NCBI RefSeq assembly: GCF_003122385.1
Contig: NZ_CP029255.1
Span: forward strand, 5,332,001-5,396,000
DNA: 64,000 bases
Source of the DNA: Flavobacterium crocinum
GTDB taxonomy: Bacteria > Bacteroidota > Bacteroidia > Flavobacteriales > Flavobacteriaceae
Direction: 5' to 3'
In this document: positions 44,401 through 52,298 of the stretch, in pieces
Numbering within the stretch: the stretch's first letter is position 1
How the letters are laid out: each line of letters starts with the position of its first letter
Notes under the pieces: generated by a model
Told to the model about the DNA's origin: nothing
Databases searched by the model: none
Seen by the model: the letters and a program-made list of their open reading frames with translations, nothing else
Translations under genes and position numbers: made by a program

Positions 44401-44602
44401 ACCAAAAAGCGTTTCTAAAAAAATAGGAGCAAAAAGCGTAAAGTTCTACATCTCAGCAGAAAACTTAATCACATGGACCAAATACACTGGTTATGATCCA
44501 GAGGTAAGCTCTTACGAACAAAACAACTTATATCCGGGAATTGATTTTGGTTCTTATCCAAACTCTAAAACATTCATCTCGGGCCTGAACGTAACTTTCT
44601 AA
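41477..44602 (+). CDS. SusC/RagA family TonB-linked outer membrane protein, locus 1
   Basis: A 1041-residue TonB-dependent transporter. Signal peptide (to IHAQ), an N-terminal carboxypeptidase-like beta domain (about 30-115, LDGTVVDAITNQPVIGASV), plug domain with DELVVVGYGTQ, the SusC-diagnostic IRGGNSITAGNEPLYVVDG and SIEVLKDASATAIYGSRGANGVV, then the barrel, ending NVTF. It pairs with the SusD lipoprotein 15 bases downstream to import a ligand across the outer membrane. The substrate is probably a sulfate ester, given the downstream sulfatases. Confidence 0.95.
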   Translation: MKKKLNIYIPLFLLLITAGIHAQNTTPLIQSKLDGTVVDAITNQPVIGASVTIKGTTHGVVTDAEGKFYFQTGQKFPYTLIVSYIGYKKLEIIVEKNPVIINLKEERQELDELVVVGYGTQKRKDITGSVASVPKANLSQVTSSADNLLRGAISGVVVTQSSGRPGASSSVRIRGGNSITAGNEPLYVVDGILIYNDNANSSAGVSFAGASVNVLSTINPADIESIEVLKDASATAIYGSRGANGVVIITTKKGTKGQDNISYQGYFGFQNISKKLRVMNGSEWASLRNDVQASIGQAPSFSPEQIEALKTSGSYDWQSAAFVTAAPIQSHNLSFSGGDEKSRYAISAGYFDQDGIVLGSDFKRISLRANYERNYSQNFKFGVNANYTNSISNGVGSSSSGGRNPNPLVGVLLNAPVVPIKNADGSYNVTSNPYTTSVNGYVSNPINDLENTTNETKINRILTSLFGEYKITKKLTAKVAVSGDVINTKQNYYAPANTSNGAGTKGLASVGDRVVSSVLNENTLNYNTNFGENHKFSALGGYTLQYTKGEVVNAGAQTFVNDANTYNALQDGVAVKPYSDAYESVLKSWLARVNYSYKGKYNFTLSGRADGSSRFGSESLWGYFPSAGFSWNITDEEFANNIKGVTEAKLRITAGTTGNQEIGNYLSLPAMGSVNYSFGGTLYTGLAPTRLANPDLKWEKTTQYNVGLDLSLLDRKINFVFDVYYKKTNDLLISVPVPLSSGYATVLQNIGGVENKGLEIGLTTENIKTENFAWNSNLVFSTNKNKVTEIGNGVNEFFPVVPNGSLLQQQPVIVKVGLPLGTFWGYRTNGIFQTQEEVNTQPKINSLANTKVGDRKYVDTNGDGVINALDKGNLGTSQPKFVGSFSNTISYNDFDLNFSFQGSYGGKIFNALNQQLEISTLGTNAASTLNDRWTPTNPSNEIPRASSSPLGIVSERYVEDASFLRLKLITLGYTLPKSVSKKIGAKSVKFYISAENLITWTKYTGYDPEVSSYEQNNLYPGIDFGSYPNSKTFISGLNVTF

Positions 44603-44617
44603 GTAAAAAAATATAAA

Positions 44618-46090
44618 ATGAAAAAAATCATTATAACATTCCTTTTAAGTGCCGGTTTATTGACATCTTGCACAGAACTGGAGGTAACACCAACCTCTTT
44701 TGTAACCGAAGACAATTACTTTATTACCCAGGATGATGCCGTTGCAAGTGTAACTGCTGTTTATGCTTCTCTTAGCCTTGATCCGGGAGAACAGAGTTTA
44801 TTTGGTCGAAACCTTTATTTCTTAACCGATATGGGTTCCGATTATGCTGCTGCAGGAGTTTCTGCTACAAACCCACAAGTAAGAGCCATGAGTGCTTTAA
44901 CACATGATGCTACTACAGATCGTGTTCAGGTAGCGTGGAGACAAATTTATGCCGGAATCAACAGAGCCAATGTTTCTATTGACAATATTCCAAAAGTAAC
45001 GGGTAACGAAGTCATTAAAACAAGATTAATCAATGAAGCAAAGTTTATCAGAGCATTACTTTATTTTCAGGCAGTACGTCTTTGGGGAGGAGTTCCGATT
45101 GTTTTACATGAAGCAACTTCAATCAATTTAGGAAATTTAAAAACCAACAGAGCAACTGTAGAAGAAGTGTATACGCAAATCATCAAAGATTTAACTGATG
45201 CAGAAGCTTTACCGGCAACTTACACTGCTGCAGATGCAGGTCGTGCCACTTCGGGAGCAGCAAAATCAATTTTAGCAAAAGTGTATCTGACCAGAAAAGA
45301 CTGGCCAAATGCAATTGCAAAATCAAGAGAAGTAATCAACGGAGGATACGGGTATGCTTTGTTTGAAGATTTTCAGGATATTTTCACTAAAACAAAAAAG
45401 AACGGAAAAGAACACATTTTCTCCGTTCAGTTTGAGCCAAATCAGGCAGGAAATGGTTCTAGCGGAAGTACTTTTCAGGCAACCTCATTTACCGGATTTA
45501 CAGCAACAGAACCCGCTGATATTATCTCAGACGTTGCTTTGTTTTATGATATCTATGCTGCGGGAGATAAAAGAAGAGATGTCAGTTATGCTAAACAATT
45601 GCTTAATCCGACAACAGGAACATTATATACATTTCCGAAGCCAATCTTCAAAAAATATCTGGATTTAACGAATCTGGCGACACCTGCAAACGTATCAATC
45701 AACTTTCCGGTGATTCGTTATGCAGACATCTTATTGTCTTTAGCAGAAGCGATAAATGAACAAGGCGGACCAACGGCAGAATCGTACGAATTAATCAATC
45801 AAATTCGCAGAAGAGCTTTCGGAAAAGCCATTACGACTCCAGACGCAACAGTAGATTTAAGCGGATTAAATCAGGCAACATTTAGAGCCGCAATTCAGGA
45901 AGAACGTAAAAAAGAATTTGTTCAGGAAGGGCAAAGATGGTACGATTTAGTAAGATGGGGAACTTTAGTTACTGAAGTCAAAAAAGTAACCGCTAAAAAC
46001 TCTGTTTCAGAACGAAATAACCTTTATCCGATTCCGCAGAGCGAAAGAAACATCAATCCGGAGGGGTTACCACAAAATCCTGGATATTAA
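44618..46090 (+). CDS. SusD/RagB family outer membrane lipoprotein, locus 1
   Basis: A 490-residue lipoprotein with lipobox LLTSC. Segments typical of SusD: AVASVTAVYASL, the TPR-bearing EAKFIRALLYFQAVRLWGGVPIV, and the C-terminal EERKKEFVQEGQRWYDLVRWG with the final PIPQSERNINP. SusD forms the lid on SusC and captures the ligand. Confidence 0.94.
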   Translation: MKKIIITFLLSAGLLTSCTELEVTPTSFVTEDNYFITQDDAVASVTAVYASLSLDPGEQSLFGRNLYFLTDMGSDYAAAGVSATNPQVRAMSALTHDATTDRVQVAWRQIYAGINRANVSIDNIPKVTGNEVIKTRLINEAKFIRALLYFQAVRLWGGVPIVLHEATSINLGNLKTNRATVEEVYTQIIKDLTDAEALPATYTAADAGRATSGAAKSILAKVYLTRKDWPNAIAKSREVINGGYGYALFEDFQDIFTKTKKNGKEHIFSVQFEPNQAGNGSSGSTFQATSFTGFTATEPADIISDVALFYDIYAAGDKRRDVSYAKQLLNPTTGTLYTFPKPIFKKYLDLTNLATPANVSINFPVIRYADILLSLAEAINEQGGPTAESYELINQIRRRAFGKAITTPDATVDLSGLNQATFRAAIQEERKKEFVQEGQRWYDLVRWGTLVTEVKKVTAKNSVSERNNLYPIPQSERNINPEGLPQNPGY

Positions 46091-46094
46091 AAGT

Positions 46095-46242
46095 TTTAAA
46101 CACATAGAGACATAGATTTTTAATTATTAATAAAGAAAGTAAAAGAGCAAACTCGTTTCTCCACACATAGTTGCTATGTGAATTGAAATAAGTGAAACGC
46201 CTTTTATCGATTCTAAAAACTATGATTCTATGTGTTTAAAAA
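46095..46242. repeat. Long palindrome of the 'AAACACATAGAAACATAG' family
   Basis: Arms TTTTAAACACATAGAGACAT and ATTCTATGTGTTTAAAA, internal CACATAGTTGCTATGTG, and an AAGTGAAACGCC block. It separates susD from the sulfatase, the same position as in locus 2 (59153-59293). Confidence 0.78.
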
Positions 46243-46286
46243 AGATTGAAGATTAGAAAACCTTATAACTAAAAAACTATAAAATC

Positions 46287-48203
46287 ATGAAAAATTTAAA
46301 AAATAACCTTTTAATCAAAAGTCCTAAAAAGGGGCTTTTGATTACTGCAATACTGGTTACACAATTAGGATTTGCACAAGACACACAAGAATTTAAAGGC
46401 ACAATCGGCAAGACTTTAGCAGATTCAAAAGAATACTGGCCAGAGCCTGTAACCGCTCCAAAAGGTGCTCCAAATGTGGTTTGGATTTTACTGGATGATG
46501 TTGGATTTGGAGCTTCAAGTGCTTTTGGAGGTTTAATCAATACGCCAACTTTTGATAATTTGGCAAATAATGGATTGCGTTATACGAACTTCCATACAAC
46601 TGCTATTTGTGCACCGACCCGTGCCGCTTTATTAACGGGAAGAAATTCGGGAAGAGTTCACGTAAGCGGATTTTCGCATACGATCTTATCTGCTGGTTTT
46701 CCTGGATGGGACGGAAGAATTCCTTCTGACAAAGGAACCATCGCAGAAATTCTTCGTGCCAACGGATACAACACTTTTGCCGTTGGAAAATATGGAGTTA
46801 CTCCAGACGAAGATGCAACAGATGCAGGTCCGTTTGACAGATGGCCAACAGGAAAAGGTTTCGATCATTTTTACGGATTCTTAGGTTCACAAACCGATCA
46901 GTACAATCCTGATTTAGTAGAAGATCAAGTTCATATTAAACCTGATGGAAGACATTTAAATGAATTAATCACAGATAAAGCCATCAGTTATATTCAGAAA
47001 CAGCAGAAAGCGGCACCAGGAAAACCATTTTTCTTATACTATGCACCGGGAGCTGTTCATGCACCTCATCAGGTTGCCGAAAAATGGGTAGAGCCTTACA
47101 AAGGAAAATTTGACGAAGGTTGGGATGTTTACCGCGAAAAAGTTTTGGCTAACCAAAAGAAATTAGGAATATTTCCTCAAAATGCCGGACTGCCTGATCG
47201 TAATGCATTAATTACAGAATGGAAGAAACTGACTCCGGACCAAAAGAAAGTTTATGCAAGATTTATGGAAGTATATGCCGGATTCCTGACTTATACAGAT
47301 TATGAAATTGGAAGAGTGGTGAATTATTTAAAAGAAAGTGGGCAGCTAGACAATACTTTAATTTTTGTTGCAATTGGAGATAACGGAGCAAGTAAAGAAG
47401 GAACTCTGCAAGGAACAATCAATCAGAGTTTATTCTCTCAAGGAAAAACAGATGAAGAAAACTTCCAAAGCAATTTGAATAACATCGGCGAAATCGGAAC
47501 GGCAAAAGGTTTAAATACGAATTATCCTTTAGGATGGGCGCAGGCAACAAATGCTCCATTTAAAAACTGGAAACAGGATGCACATTCAGAAGGAGGAACT
47601 CGTAATCCGTTGATTGTTTTTTATCCAAATGGGATTAAAGATAAAGGCGGTATCAGAAATCAGTACAGTCATGTGACCGATTTACTTCCAACCACTTTAG
47701 CAATTACCGGAATTAAAGCACCGGAATATATCAAAGGAATTAATCAGGATATTATTCAAGGTTCGTCATTTCAGGCTTCTTTAGACAATCCGAAAGCAGA
47801 GTCATTGCATAAAGTGCAGTACTACTACATTTTTGGAAACAGAGCGATTTACAAAGACGGATGGAAAGCTTCTGCAGCACATTTACCAGATTCTTTCGCA
47901 GTGAAAAAATCTTTAGGAAGCAACGAAAAACCGGCACCAAGTAATTTCGACACCGATGTTTGGGAATTATATAACCTAAACGAAGATTTTAACGAACGTA
48001 ATAATCTGGCTAAAAAATATCCTGAAAAACTGGCTGAACTTCAAAAATTATTTGACGAGCAAGCCAAAGAAAACAATGTTTATCCTTTGATTGACTGGCA
48101 GGATGTGTACAACAGAAGAATCCACAACACAGGAGCTGATAAAGGAAAAACAGTTTCAGATTTAATCAAACAGGCCACTAAACCCGGAGGCAGTTCAAAT
48201 TAA
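46287..48203 (+). CDS. Secreted arylsulfatase (formylglycine type), locus 1
   Basis: A 638-residue sulfatase with a signal peptide (after a charged start, ending LGFAQ). The metal site begins ILLDDVGFGASS, and the C-x-P-x-R signature is CAPTRAALLTGR with Cys108 to be converted to formylglycine. GKYGVTPDE and GDNGASKEG supply further active-site residues. It hydrolyses a sulfate ester in the periplasm. The maturation enzyme is not encoded nearby. Confidence 0.92.
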   Translation: MKNLKNNLLIKSPKKGLLITAILVTQLGFAQDTQEFKGTIGKTLADSKEYWPEPVTAPKGAPNVVWILLDDVGFGASSAFGGLINTPTFDNLANNGLRYTNFHTTAICAPTRAALLTGRNSGRVHVSGFSHTILSAGFPGWDGRIPSDKGTIAEILRANGYNTFAVGKYGVTPDEDATDAGPFDRWPTGKGFDHFYGFLGSQTDQYNPDLVEDQVHIKPDGRHLNELITDKAISYIQKQQKAAPGKPFFLYYAPGAVHAPHQVAEKWVEPYKGKFDEGWDVYREKVLANQKKLGIFPQNAGLPDRNALITEWKKLTPDQKKVYARFMEVYAGFLTYTDYEIGRVVNYLKESGQLDNTLIFVAIGDNGASKEGTLQGTINQSLFSQGKTDEENFQSNLNNIGEIGTAKGLNTNYPLGWAQATNAPFKNWKQDAHSEGGTRNPLIVFYPNGIKDKGGIRNQYSHVTDLLPTTLAITGIKAPEYIKGINQDIIQGSSFQASLDNPKAESLHKVQYYYIFGNRAIYKDGWKASAAHLPDSFAVKKSLGSNEKPAPSNFDTDVWELYNLNEDFNERNNLAKKYPEKLAELQKLFDEQAKENNVYPLIDWQDVYNRRIHNTGADKGKTVSDLIKQATKPGGSSN

Positions 48204-48216
48204 AGATTTCACATAA

Positions 48217-48296
48217 CCTGCAAGGTTTACAAAACCTTGTAGGTTTAAATTAAAAGCTTAAAAAACATACCTACAAGGTTTTGGAAACCTTGCAGG
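48217..48296. repeat. Palindromic repeat, 'CCTGCAAGG' family
   Basis: Outer arms CCTGCAAGGTTT and AAACCTTGCAGG, inner AACCTTGTAGGT and ACCTACAAGGTT. A second copy is at 52045-52129 in the same locus. Confidence 0.8.
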
Positions 48297-48314
48297 AGTA
48301 CAAACTGAATAATT

Positions 48315-48434
48315 ATGAAACGAGTAGATTATGAAATTATCGGAAAAAAGATTGTCGTGGGGATAATCTTGTTTTTAGTGCCGTTGGCCATTCTGGCTGG
48401 CGGATTAACCTTAATTAATCAATTTTTAAAATAA
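48315..48434 (+). CDS. 39-residue single-span membrane protein
   Basis: ATG start and TAA stop; the protein begins MKRVDYEIIGKKIVV and continues as one hydrophobic helix (about 13-34, GIILFLVPLAILAGGL) before NQFLK. It stops 6 bases before the sterol desaturase-like gene, a spacing that suggests co-translation. It was too short for routine gene calling. A role as a small partner subunit of the neighbouring membrane enzyme is an inference. Confidence 0.65.
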   Translation: MKRVDYEIIGKKIVVGIILFLVPLAILAGGLTLINQFLK

Positions 48435-48440
48435 GAAATC

Positions 48441-49496
48441 ATGGCAATAGTTCAAAAAGAAAAATTAGTAAGAGACTTAACGATAAGTTTTTTCATTTAT
48501 GCATTGCCTGTTGTGGCAATTTACCTTTACTTTAAACTAACGGGTGGCACTGTAAGCGAATCACACTTAACATTACCTTCATTCTTAGAATTTGCGCAAC
48601 CTGTTTTTGCTAATATCAGAACTTGGGGACTAACAGTATTTATGATTGTTTTAGGAATAATCGAATTTGCTGCAGGTTTATATGATGACGAATGGACAGG
48701 AGAAGAACGTAAAATTGATATTGTTTGTTTCTTAGCACCAAAATTAATCTTACCTCCAATCATTGCCTTTTTCAGTTTAAATGCTTTACCCTATTTATTG
48801 CCAAATGCTGCCAATGCTTTGGCATGGGTTCCGTTTTGGGGAGGCTTTTTCCTAATTGCAATTGCCGATGATTTAACGCAGTATTGGTATCACAGACTGC
48901 ATCATCAGGTTCCGTTTTTATGGCGTTTCCATAGAACACACCACTCGGCTCCGTATATGGGAATGGCGATGGCTTCGAGACAAAACTTTATTTATACGGT
49001 TTTCTTTTCTCAAATTTATTTGACTGCTACTTTAACGTATTTAGGGTTAGGACTTCCTGCTTTATTCGTTTTGGTCATTAAAAGTATCATCACTTTAGGA
49101 GCTCACTCGAGCATTCCTTGGGACAAACCTTTCTACAAATACAAAGTGTTACATCCAGTTGCGTGGGTTTTAGAAAGACTGATTTCTACTCCAGCAACAC
49201 ATCACGCACACCACGCCGATACTAGCGGAGACGGTGTTGGACATTTTAAAGGAAACTTCGGAAACATGTTCTTTATTTGGGACGTCATTTTTGGAACAGG
49301 ATTAATTACCCGTCAATATCCAAAATCATTCGGAACAAAATCATACAAACAAGAAGAATGGTACGCACAGTTTCTTTGGCCGATTTTTAAATCTAAAAAA
49401 GAAGGAAGTTCTCTTGCCGAAGGTGTATTATCACTTCCATCAAAACCTAAAGTAGTTGCTGAAGAAACTCCCGCACCAGTTTTAGAACAAGTATAA
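48441..49496 (+). CDS. Sterol desaturase / fatty acid hydroxylase superfamily protein
   Basis: A 351-residue integral membrane di-iron enzyme with about 4-6 helices. The three histidine clusters are clear: YHRLHHQVPFLWRFHRTHHS (two clusters) and HHAHHAD. Members hydroxylate or desaturate lipids using oxygen. Its place between two sulfatase genes suggests it acts on the desulfated product or a sulfolipid. This is an inference. It starts 6 bases after the 39-residue membrane protein. Confidence 0.88.
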   Translation: MAIVQKEKLVRDLTISFFIYALPVVAIYLYFKLTGGTVSESHLTLPSFLEFAQPVFANIRTWGLTVFMIVLGIIEFAAGLYDDEWTGEERKIDIVCFLAPKLILPPIIAFFSLNALPYLLPNAANALAWVPFWGGFFLIAIADDLTQYWYHRLHHQVPFLWRFHRTHHSAPYMGMAMASRQNFIYTVFFSQIYLTATLTYLGLGLPALFVLVIKSIITLGAHSSIPWDKPFYKYKVLHPVAWVLERLISTPATHHAHHADTSGDGVGHFKGNFGNMFFIWDVIFGTGLITRQYPKSFGTKSYKQEEWYAQFLWPIFKSKKEGSSLAEGVLSLPSKPKVVAEETPAPVLEQV

Positions 49497-49507
49497 TATT
49501 TCCGGAT

Positions 49508-50224
49508 ATGAAAAATCAAATCTTAAAAACCAGCTTAACAGCAATTGCCTTTTTATGGGCGATTGCTGTCTTTTCGCAGAATGAAAACCATAATTCATTA
49601 TCTTTAGATTCCTTTTATTCTAAAATAAAAAGTCAAAAGAATCCACAGATTGTTGATGCGAGAACTTCGGAAGAATTTGCTCTAAATCATATTGAAGGCG
49701 CAGTAAATTTTAATCTTCAATCTGAAAATTACGATCAGTATATCGCTAAACTAGATAAATCTAAGCCTGTTTTTATTTATTCCATTGGAGCTGGCAGAAG
49801 CGTCGCTTTAGAAAAAGAATTATTAAAAAATGGTTTCTCAGAAGCCTACAGTCTAGAAGGCGGGATTGCCAATTGGATTGGAAACGGAAAACCTTTTTAT
49901 TCTAATCTGAAAAGCAAATTGTCTTTAGCAGAATTCACTAAAATTATTGCTTCGAATAAAAACGTTTTGGTTGATATTGGTTCGAAATATTGCGGTCCCT
50001 GCAAAAAAGTAAAACCTATTTTGGAAACGATTCGGGCAGAATACGGTTCGAATTTAAAAATTGTAGAAATTGAACTGGAAGACAGTCCGCAGGTTATTGC
50101 TGATTTAAAAACCGTAAAAGTATTTCCAACTTTAATTCTATATGAAAACGGAAAAATTATTTTTAAGAAGGAAGGGATTAGTGATTTGAAAAATGAGGTT
50201 GATATTGCATTGGCTTTGAAGTAA
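49508..50224 (+). CDS. Secreted rhodanese-like/thioredoxin fusion protein
   Basis: A 238-residue exported protein with signal peptide (to VFSQ). Residues 30-130 form a rhodanese fold (IVDARTSEEFALNHIEGAVNF), but the catalytic cysteine position is Ser92 (FIYSIGAGRS), so sulfur transfer by the usual mechanism is unlikely. Residues 140-235 are a thioredoxin domain with active CGPC (Cys162, Cys165). It may bind a ligand and provide reducing power in the periplasm for sulfatase or sulfur handling. Confidence 0.87.
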   Translation: MKNQILKTSLTAIAFLWAIAVFSQNENHNSLSLDSFYSKIKSQKNPQIVDARTSEEFALNHIEGAVNFNLQSENYDQYIAKLDKSKPVFIYSIGAGRSVALEKELLKNGFSEAYSLEGGIANWIGNGKPFYSNLKSKLSLAEFTKIIASNKNVLVDIGSKYCGPCKKVKPILETIRAEYGSNLKIVEIELEDSPQVIADLKTVKVFPTLILYENGKIIFKKEGISDLKNEVDIALALK

Positions 50225-50258
50225 TCACAATCTTTTACACAGTTTCAACATAAAGTAT

Positions 50259-50356
50259 GTCATCCTGAGGAACGAAGGATCACACATGTAATTCTACAAA
50301 GATTGGCGATTTTCTTTGCGGAGTTTCTGGTGTGATCCTTCGTTCCTCAGGATGAC
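50259..50356. repeat. REP-like palindromic element, copy G
   Basis: Begins GTCATCCTGAGGAACGAAGG and ends CCTTCGTTCCTCAGGATGAC; the asymmetric inner block is inverted relative to other copies. Both arms match the IS110 target at 16676/17884. Confidence 0.9.
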
Positions 50357-50399
50357 AAAATACTGGCAAAAGCAATACAAACTAACCAAAAACCAAACT

Positions 50400-52022
50400 A
50401 TGGCAACCTATAAAAAAATAATCAAAATTGTTATCCCTATTTTAATAGTGCTTTTCATTCTGGCAGCTTTTCTTTTCTGGCCAATTAATACCGATGGTAC
50501 TTTAGTCAAAGAAGATGAAAAACTGGCAGAAGGGAAAAAGGAATTTTTAGCCTCCAAACCAAAATCTGATTCGCTTTCAGGAAAGAAGACTAACATTATC
50601 ATTCTGCTTGCTGATGATTTGGGCAAATATGATATTTCCCTTTACGGCGGAAAATCGACACCAACACCACAGATTGATTCTCTAGCAGCTTCAGGCGTTA
50701 CTTTTACAGATGGTTATGCATCTGCTGCGATTTGCTCTCCTTCACGTGCCGGATTGATAACGGGAAGATATCAGGAGCGTTTTGGACACGAATATCAGCC
50801 TGGAGACCGTTATCCTAAAAACAATCTGGAATATTATGCTTTTAAATATTTATTAAATACCAATGATTGGAGATTAAATGATAAAATCGAATATCCAAAT
50901 GATGCTTCTATTAAAACACAAGGGCTTCCGAAATCTGAAATTACTTTTGCTGATTTAGCCAAAAGGCAAGGTTACGCTACAGGAATTATAGGAAAATGGC
51001 ATTTGGGGCACAACAAAGGTTTCTTTCCTTTAGACCGTGGTTTCGATTATCATTACGGATTTTATCAAGCCTTCTCCTTATATGTTCCGGAAGATGACAA
51101 TCCGGATATTATCAATCATCATCATAAAGATTTTACCGACAAAATGATTTGGGGCAAAGGCCGTGTTGGAATCGGACAAATTCGCCGTGATACTACTGTT
51201 ATTGACGAAAAAGAATATTTAACCGAAAAGTTTGCCGAAGAAGCCGAAGCCTTTATTGATAAAAACAAAAACAAACCGTTTTTGCTTTACATTCCGTTCA
51301 ACGCACCACATACGCCGTTTCAGGTTCGTAAAAAATATTACGATCGTTTTCCGAATGTAAAAGACGAAAATAAACGTGTTTATTTTGCCATGATCAGCGC
51401 TTTGGATGATGCGATTGGAAGAATTCGTGAAAAAGTAAAAAAAGAGGGCCTTGAAGACAATACCTTAATCATTTTTGCCAGTGACAACGGTGGTGCCGAC
51501 TATACTTTTGCCACCACAAATGCTCCGCTAAAAGGCGGTAAATTTTCACATTTTGAAGGTGGAATTAATGTTCCGTTTGCACTTTCGTGGAAGGGGAAAA
51601 TCAAGCCACATACGGTTTATAAACAGCCCGTAAGCACTTTAGATTTTTTCACAACCATAGCCTCAGCAATTGGTTCAGATTTACCAAAAGACAGAGTTTA
51701 TGATGGAGTAGATTTAGTCAAAACTGTCAATGAAAACAAGGTCGCGCACAAAGATTTATACTGGCGATCTGGTGATGCAAAAGCTATTCGAAGCGGGGAC
51801 TGGAAATTGGTTATTAGCGGCAAAACACATGAAAAATGGTTGTATAATCTAGCTTCAGATAAATCGGAAACAACAGACCTCTCACAAAAAAATCCTGCAA
51901 AGGTAAAAGAATTACAAACTGCGCTGCAAAACTGGGAAAAAGGATTAATTAAACCGCTTTGGCCAAACTTGACCTATTATGAATTCAATTTTGGAAAACA
52001 GAAGTACTTTGTTGATTTGTAA
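50400..52022 (+). CDS. Membrane-anchored sulfatase (formylglycine type), locus 1
   Basis: About 540 residues from the ATG at 50400. An upstream in-frame start at 50316 would be translated from the REP-like repeat and is rejected. An N-terminal hydrophobic anchor (IVIPILIVLFILAAFLFW) is followed by the sulfatase domain: ILLADDLGKYD, CSPSRAGLITGR with Cys112 as the formylglycine site, GKWHLGHNKGF, and ASDNGGADYTF. It hydrolyses a second type or position of sulfate ester, on the periplasmic side of the membrane. Confidence 0.92.
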   Translation: MATYKKIIKIVIPILIVLFILAAFLFWPINTDGTLVKEDEKLAEGKKEFLASKPKSDSLSGKKTNIIILLADDLGKYDISLYGGKSTPTPQIDSLAASGVTFTDGYASAAICSPSRAGLITGRYQERFGHEYQPGDRYPKNNLEYYAFKYLLNTNDWRLNDKIEYPNDASIKTQGLPKSEITFADLAKRQGYATGIIGKWHLGHNKGFFPLDRGFDYHYGFYQAFSLYVPEDDNPDIINHHHKDFTDKMIWGKGRVGIGQIRRDTTVIDEKEYLTEKFAEEAEAFIDKNKNKPFLLYIPFNAPHTPFQVRKKYYDRFPNVKDENKRVYFAMISALDDAIGRIREKVKKEGLEDNTLIIFASDNGGADYTFATTNAPLKGGKFSHFEGGINVPFALSWKGKIKPHTVYKQPVSTLDFFTTIASAIGSDLPKDRVYDGVDLVKTVNENKVAHKDLYWRSGDAKAIRSGDWKLVISGKTHEKWLYNLASDKSETTDLSQKNPAKVKELQTALQNWEKGLIKPLWPNLTYYEFNFGKQKYFVDL

Positions 52023-52044
52023 TATTTAAATAACGAATTTATCT

Positions 52045-52129
52045 CCTGCAAGGTTTCCAAAACCTTGTAGGTGTATTTTATTACTCAAATTAGTCATCAA
52101 TACCTACAAGGTTTTGAAAACCTTGCAGG
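52045..52129. repeat. Palindromic repeat, 'CCTGCAAGG' family
   Basis: Outer arms CCTGCAAGGTTT and AAACCTTGCAGG, as at 48217-48296. Confidence 0.8.
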
Positions 52130-52146
52130 AAAGCAACATTATACAA

Positions 52147-52271
52147 GTTGCCTCCAGCTTTAGCTGGAGGTATAAAATTTCAACACACCGAAGGCTTTAG
52201 CCAAATTTATTATTCGGCTAAAGCCTTTCCTATATTCACAAAACTTCACCTCCAGCTAAAGCTGGAGGCAA
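52147..52271. repeat. Palindromic repeat, 'CCAGCTTTAGCTGG' family
   Basis: Starts GTTGCCTCCAGCTTTAGCTG and ends CTCCAGCTAAAGCTGGAGGC, with AAGGCTTTAGCC and GGCTAAAGCC inside. It matches 7713-7838. Confidence 0.8.
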
Positions 52272-52298
52272 TTGAAAATAAAACTCTTTAAATAAAAA

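Noticed and set aside
50316-50399. N-terminal extension of the membrane-anchored sulfatase
   Set aside because: These codons lie in REP-like copy G; the anchor starts at ATG 50400.
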